The notes below the pieces were generated by a model that was not told the DNA's origin, searched no databases, and saw nothing but the letters and a program-made list of their open reading frames with translations. Position numbers and translations under genes: made by a program. A DNA stretch of 64,000 nucleotides from an uncultured Allomuricauda sp. (GTDB lineage Bacteria; Bacteroidota; Bacteroidia; Flavobacteriales; Flavobacteriaceae). Of the stretch, positions 62,313 through 64,000 are shown in pieces (position 1 is the first letter of the stretch; each line of letters starts with the position of its first letter). Location: contig NZ_CAMYIC010000026.1 of assembly GCF_947258355.1 (NCBI RefSeq), positions 50,253 to 114,252 of the forward strand, given 5' to 3'.

Positions 62313-62972
62313 CTAGTATTTAAAGAGAAAGTAAGGCGAAGGAAAATATGTATCCACCTTTGGCAATAATGCTGGCGAAATGTATCCCCAATCGGAATAA
62401 CCAGCATCAACGGCTTCTTGGGTGAGGATTTGTAAATGCACATGGCAAAACCATCCGCCGCTATCACTTTCTTGTCCAATATGTGCAAACTTTTGACCTA
62501 CCTTTATTTTTTCTCCAACTTGGACTAAATGTGGCGTTTTCAAGTGACCATACAACGAATAAAAAACAACTCCGTTGATATCGTGTTTTAGGATAATGTA
62601 ACCTCCGTAATTGCCAACTGCAGTTTCTTTCCCGGTTTTATAGACTTCGGCTTCCAAGGGAGCATACATTGGGGTGTTATATGGAACGATGATATCCAGA
62701 CCAAGATGATAATACCGTTTTTCTTCGATAATATTAGGGTAAGCTCTTAGGAGGTTTTTACGTTCTTCCAAATATCTGCCAATGCCCCATTGATGGTTAG
62801 ATGCCTCCAGCTCATCAAAAATCATGGCATTGAACTGTTCAAAATCAAACAGGGTGTACTCCAGGATTTTGGGATTGTTGGATGAAAAATCAAAGATATA
62901 TGGTTCTCCTTTTAGGAAATCACCAAACAAGGGATGTATAGTAACGCCATTAAGGCTAAGCGGGTAGTACAT
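62313..62972 (-). CDS. M23-family (LytM) peptidoglycan endopeptidase-like protein
   Basis: 219 residues without a clear signal peptide. The M23 core has RYYHLGLDIIVPYNTPMYAP (His and Asp ligands), VVFYSLYGHLKTPHLVQVGE and GWFCHVHLQIL (HxH ligands). Zinc ligands therefore appear intact. The N-terminal part (about 1-85) is unusual for M23 exported enzymes and carries HPLFGDFLKGEPYIFDFSSN. It may act in the cytoplasm, or it may be exported by another route. It is convergent with the lytic transglycosylase. Substrate likely peptidoglycan or a related peptide. Confidence 0.85.
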   Translation of the reverse strand: MYYPLSLNGVTIHPLFGDFLKGEPYIFDFSSNNPKILEYTLFDFEQFNAMIFDELEASNHQWGIGRYLEERKNLLRAYPNIIEEKRYYHLGLDIIVPYNTPMYAPLEAEVYKTGKETAVGNYGGYIILKHDINGVVFYSLYGHLKTPHLVQVGEKIKVGQKFAHIGQESDSGGWFCHVHLQILTQEAVDAGYSDWGYISPALLPKVDTYFPSPYFLFKY

Positions 62973-63128
62973 CGGTATTTTAAAATATATCTATACAAAT
63001 GTAGTATACGACCATTACTTAAACATAAATTCGATGTTTTTTGATAAGCTATACGGAAAAAAGGGGTTACTGTGAGTGCGTATAAGTGGACCTGACTCTA
63101 TCCTTAAAAATTCTTTTGGACGAACCAA

Positions 63129-63692
63129 TTATCGTATAAACTTTATGATGGTTGGGTAAAGCTTATTTGTTTCCCCTTTACTGGATTTAATTGAGAAAAC
63201 AATTGGTAATACCATATTTAAAACATACATACCAACGAACAAATAAAGCAAGATAGGAAAGGAACCATAATGCATTATTTTTAAAAGGGCGAATAGTGTA
63301 ATTGCCAAATATGTTATTACTGACCAAATGATTTGAAAATTTAAAAGATTGGCCCCAACGTGCTTGAGTCCAATAATTTTATCTTTTTTATTGATCCATA
63401 AAATGAGTGGTAGGATTATATTGCCTATGGGTATGGCTAAAAACGATAAAACAGATAAATGGAGAATGGAAAAATAGTTGTTGTCCTCATACTTTCCGTA
63501 ATCAAGAAGGTCTTCAGCATTTATTTCAAGAACATTGCTTATTAAGTTTAGGGTTTTCCCTCTCGGTTCACTCTCATTATTTTCAATTCGTTGAATAGTT
63601 CTCAAATTGACTCTTGCAGATTCAGCCAATTCTTCTTGGGACAAACCTTTTCTCTTTCTTATTTCACGAACCTTACTTCCGATTTTACTCAT
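63129..63692 (-). CDS. XRE-family regulator fused to a four-helix membrane domain
   Basis: 187 residues. Residues 1-62 form a Cro/C1-type helix-turn-helix (VREIRKRKGLSQEELAESAR, VNLRTIQRIENNESEPRGKT). Residues about 73-180 hold four hydrophobic helices resembling DUF4870 (YFSILHLSVLSFLAIPIGN, GANLLNFQIIWSVITYLAIT). It would be a membrane-bound DNA-binding protein. This HTH-DUF4870 arrangement is common in flavobacteria. It stands alone between M23 and the truncated right-edge gene. Target unknown. Confidence 0.9.
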   Translation of the reverse strand: MSKIGSKVREIRKRKGLSQEELAESARVNLRTIQRIENNESEPRGKTLNLISNVLEINAEDLLDYGKYEDNNYFSILHLSVLSFLAIPIGNIILPLILWINKKDKIIGLKHVGANLLNFQIIWSVITYLAITLFALLKIMHYGSFPILLYLFVGMYVLNMVLPIVFSIKSSKGETNKLYPTIIKFIR

Positions 63693-63872
63693 AATTAATT
63701 TTGATTTGAAACTTTAACAAAACTACTTATGACTTTACTTAATTGATAACGGTTTACCTACGACATTTTTACGGCAATCTTGTCAATACAATGGATTTCA
63801 GGCATGGAATGGCCAAAAATCCAAATATCGCTTCATACTATGGAGAACAAATGAGAAAAAAGTTGACCCCCC

Positions 63873-64000
63873 CTAAATCTTCTTCATCTGCTGCTGCATC
63901 ATCTTGATCTGGTCGGTAAGCATGTTGTTCTTGTCCAACTTCTTGGCCTCTTTCAACAACTGGGTAGCTTCGCGCTTTCTTCGCTTTTGCATGGCAATGC
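63873..64000 (-). CDS. C-terminal end of a gene cut by the right edge; unknown
   Basis: On the minus strand an open frame enters from the right edge and ends at TAG (63875-63873). The 41 visible residues are basic and helical, with REATQLLKEAKKLDKNN followed by MLTDQIKMMQQQMKKI. This looks like the last helices of a TPR-like or coiled-coil protein, but the family cannot be named from so little. No start is in the window. Confidence 0.6.
   Translation of the reverse strand, partial: IAMQKRRKREATQLLKEAKKLDKNNMLTDQIKMMQQQMKKI

Noticed and set aside
1..64000. CRISPR array, rRNA, tRNA, prophage or IS element
   Set aside because: No regular direct repeats with spacers, no tRNA-like cloverleaf, no transposase, integrase or phage structural gene was recognised on reading both strands; a dedicated tRNA or ncRNA search was not possible.

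Overview
The window looks like a chromosomal segment of a marine member of the Bacteroidota, family Flavobacteriaceae (Muricauda/Allomuricauda-like). This rests on several signs: matches to the Bacteroidota promoter consensus TAnnTTTG, many family-typical proteins (DUF4199, DUF6090, DUF6515, type B L31, PF13562 GlmU-like protein), numerous secreted lipoproteins, and moderately AT-rich DNA. No rRNA, tRNA, CRISPR array, prophage or insertion sequence was recognised. Most genes are ordinary housekeeping or catabolic genes on the minus strand.

Layout. 1-6.2 kb: a trehalose/osmotic block, with a TMEM175-like K+ channel (cut by the left edge), a secreted beta-propeller/SnoaL fusion and a fused trehalose-phosphate synthase/phosphatase in one tightly packed operon, divergent from a GH15 glucosidase/trehalase. 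6.2-14.4 kb: fatty-acid beta-oxidation, marR-fadN-fadA-fadE (the gene order of Bacillus fadNAE) with a four-helix-bundle S23-type gene inserted, a 28-bp perfect palindrome at the marR promoter, and a separate acyl-CoA synthetase. 14.5-22.6 kb: purL, an M20 amidohydrolase, an RsmB-type rRNA methyltransferase and a BNR-repeat lipoprotein. 22.7-28.5 kb: an envelope-modification cassette of three FemAB/GNAT-fold transferases, an MBOAT O-acyltransferase and an SGNH esterase-like protein. 28.6-30.7 kb: an ECF sigma factor, a membrane anti-sigma candidate, a Spy-like protein and a DUF6515 protein.

30.8-37.7 kb: ABC exporter, phosphohexomutase, GT2 glycosyltransferase, DUF4199, ribosomal protein L31 type B and a GlmU-like protein. 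37.7-44.2 kb: secreted proteins of unknown role, a LytS/LytTR two-component pair and a CocE-type serine hydrolase. 44.3-57.1 kb: a long minus-strand run. It includes a Tat-exported ankyrin protein, a DsrE-family protein and a SoxB-like metallophosphatase (a possible periplasmic sulfur module). It also holds a DUF6090 protein, a YdjC deacetylase, two amidohydrolases, an SDR, a YgiD-type dioxygenase, an AraC regulator with a TTG start and a DUF1593 hydrolase. 57.3-64 kb: GH29 alpha-L-fucosidase, MtaB, small acetyltransferase, alpha/beta hydrolase, lytic transglycosylase, M23 peptidase, an XRE regulator with membrane domain and the 3' end of one more gene.

The most interesting parts are the SoxB-like/DsrE pair with an altered metal-site motif, the FemAB-MBOAT-SGNH cassette with a duplicated transferase, and the marR operator over the beta-oxidation promoter. 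All family assignments come from reading motifs, not from database searches.
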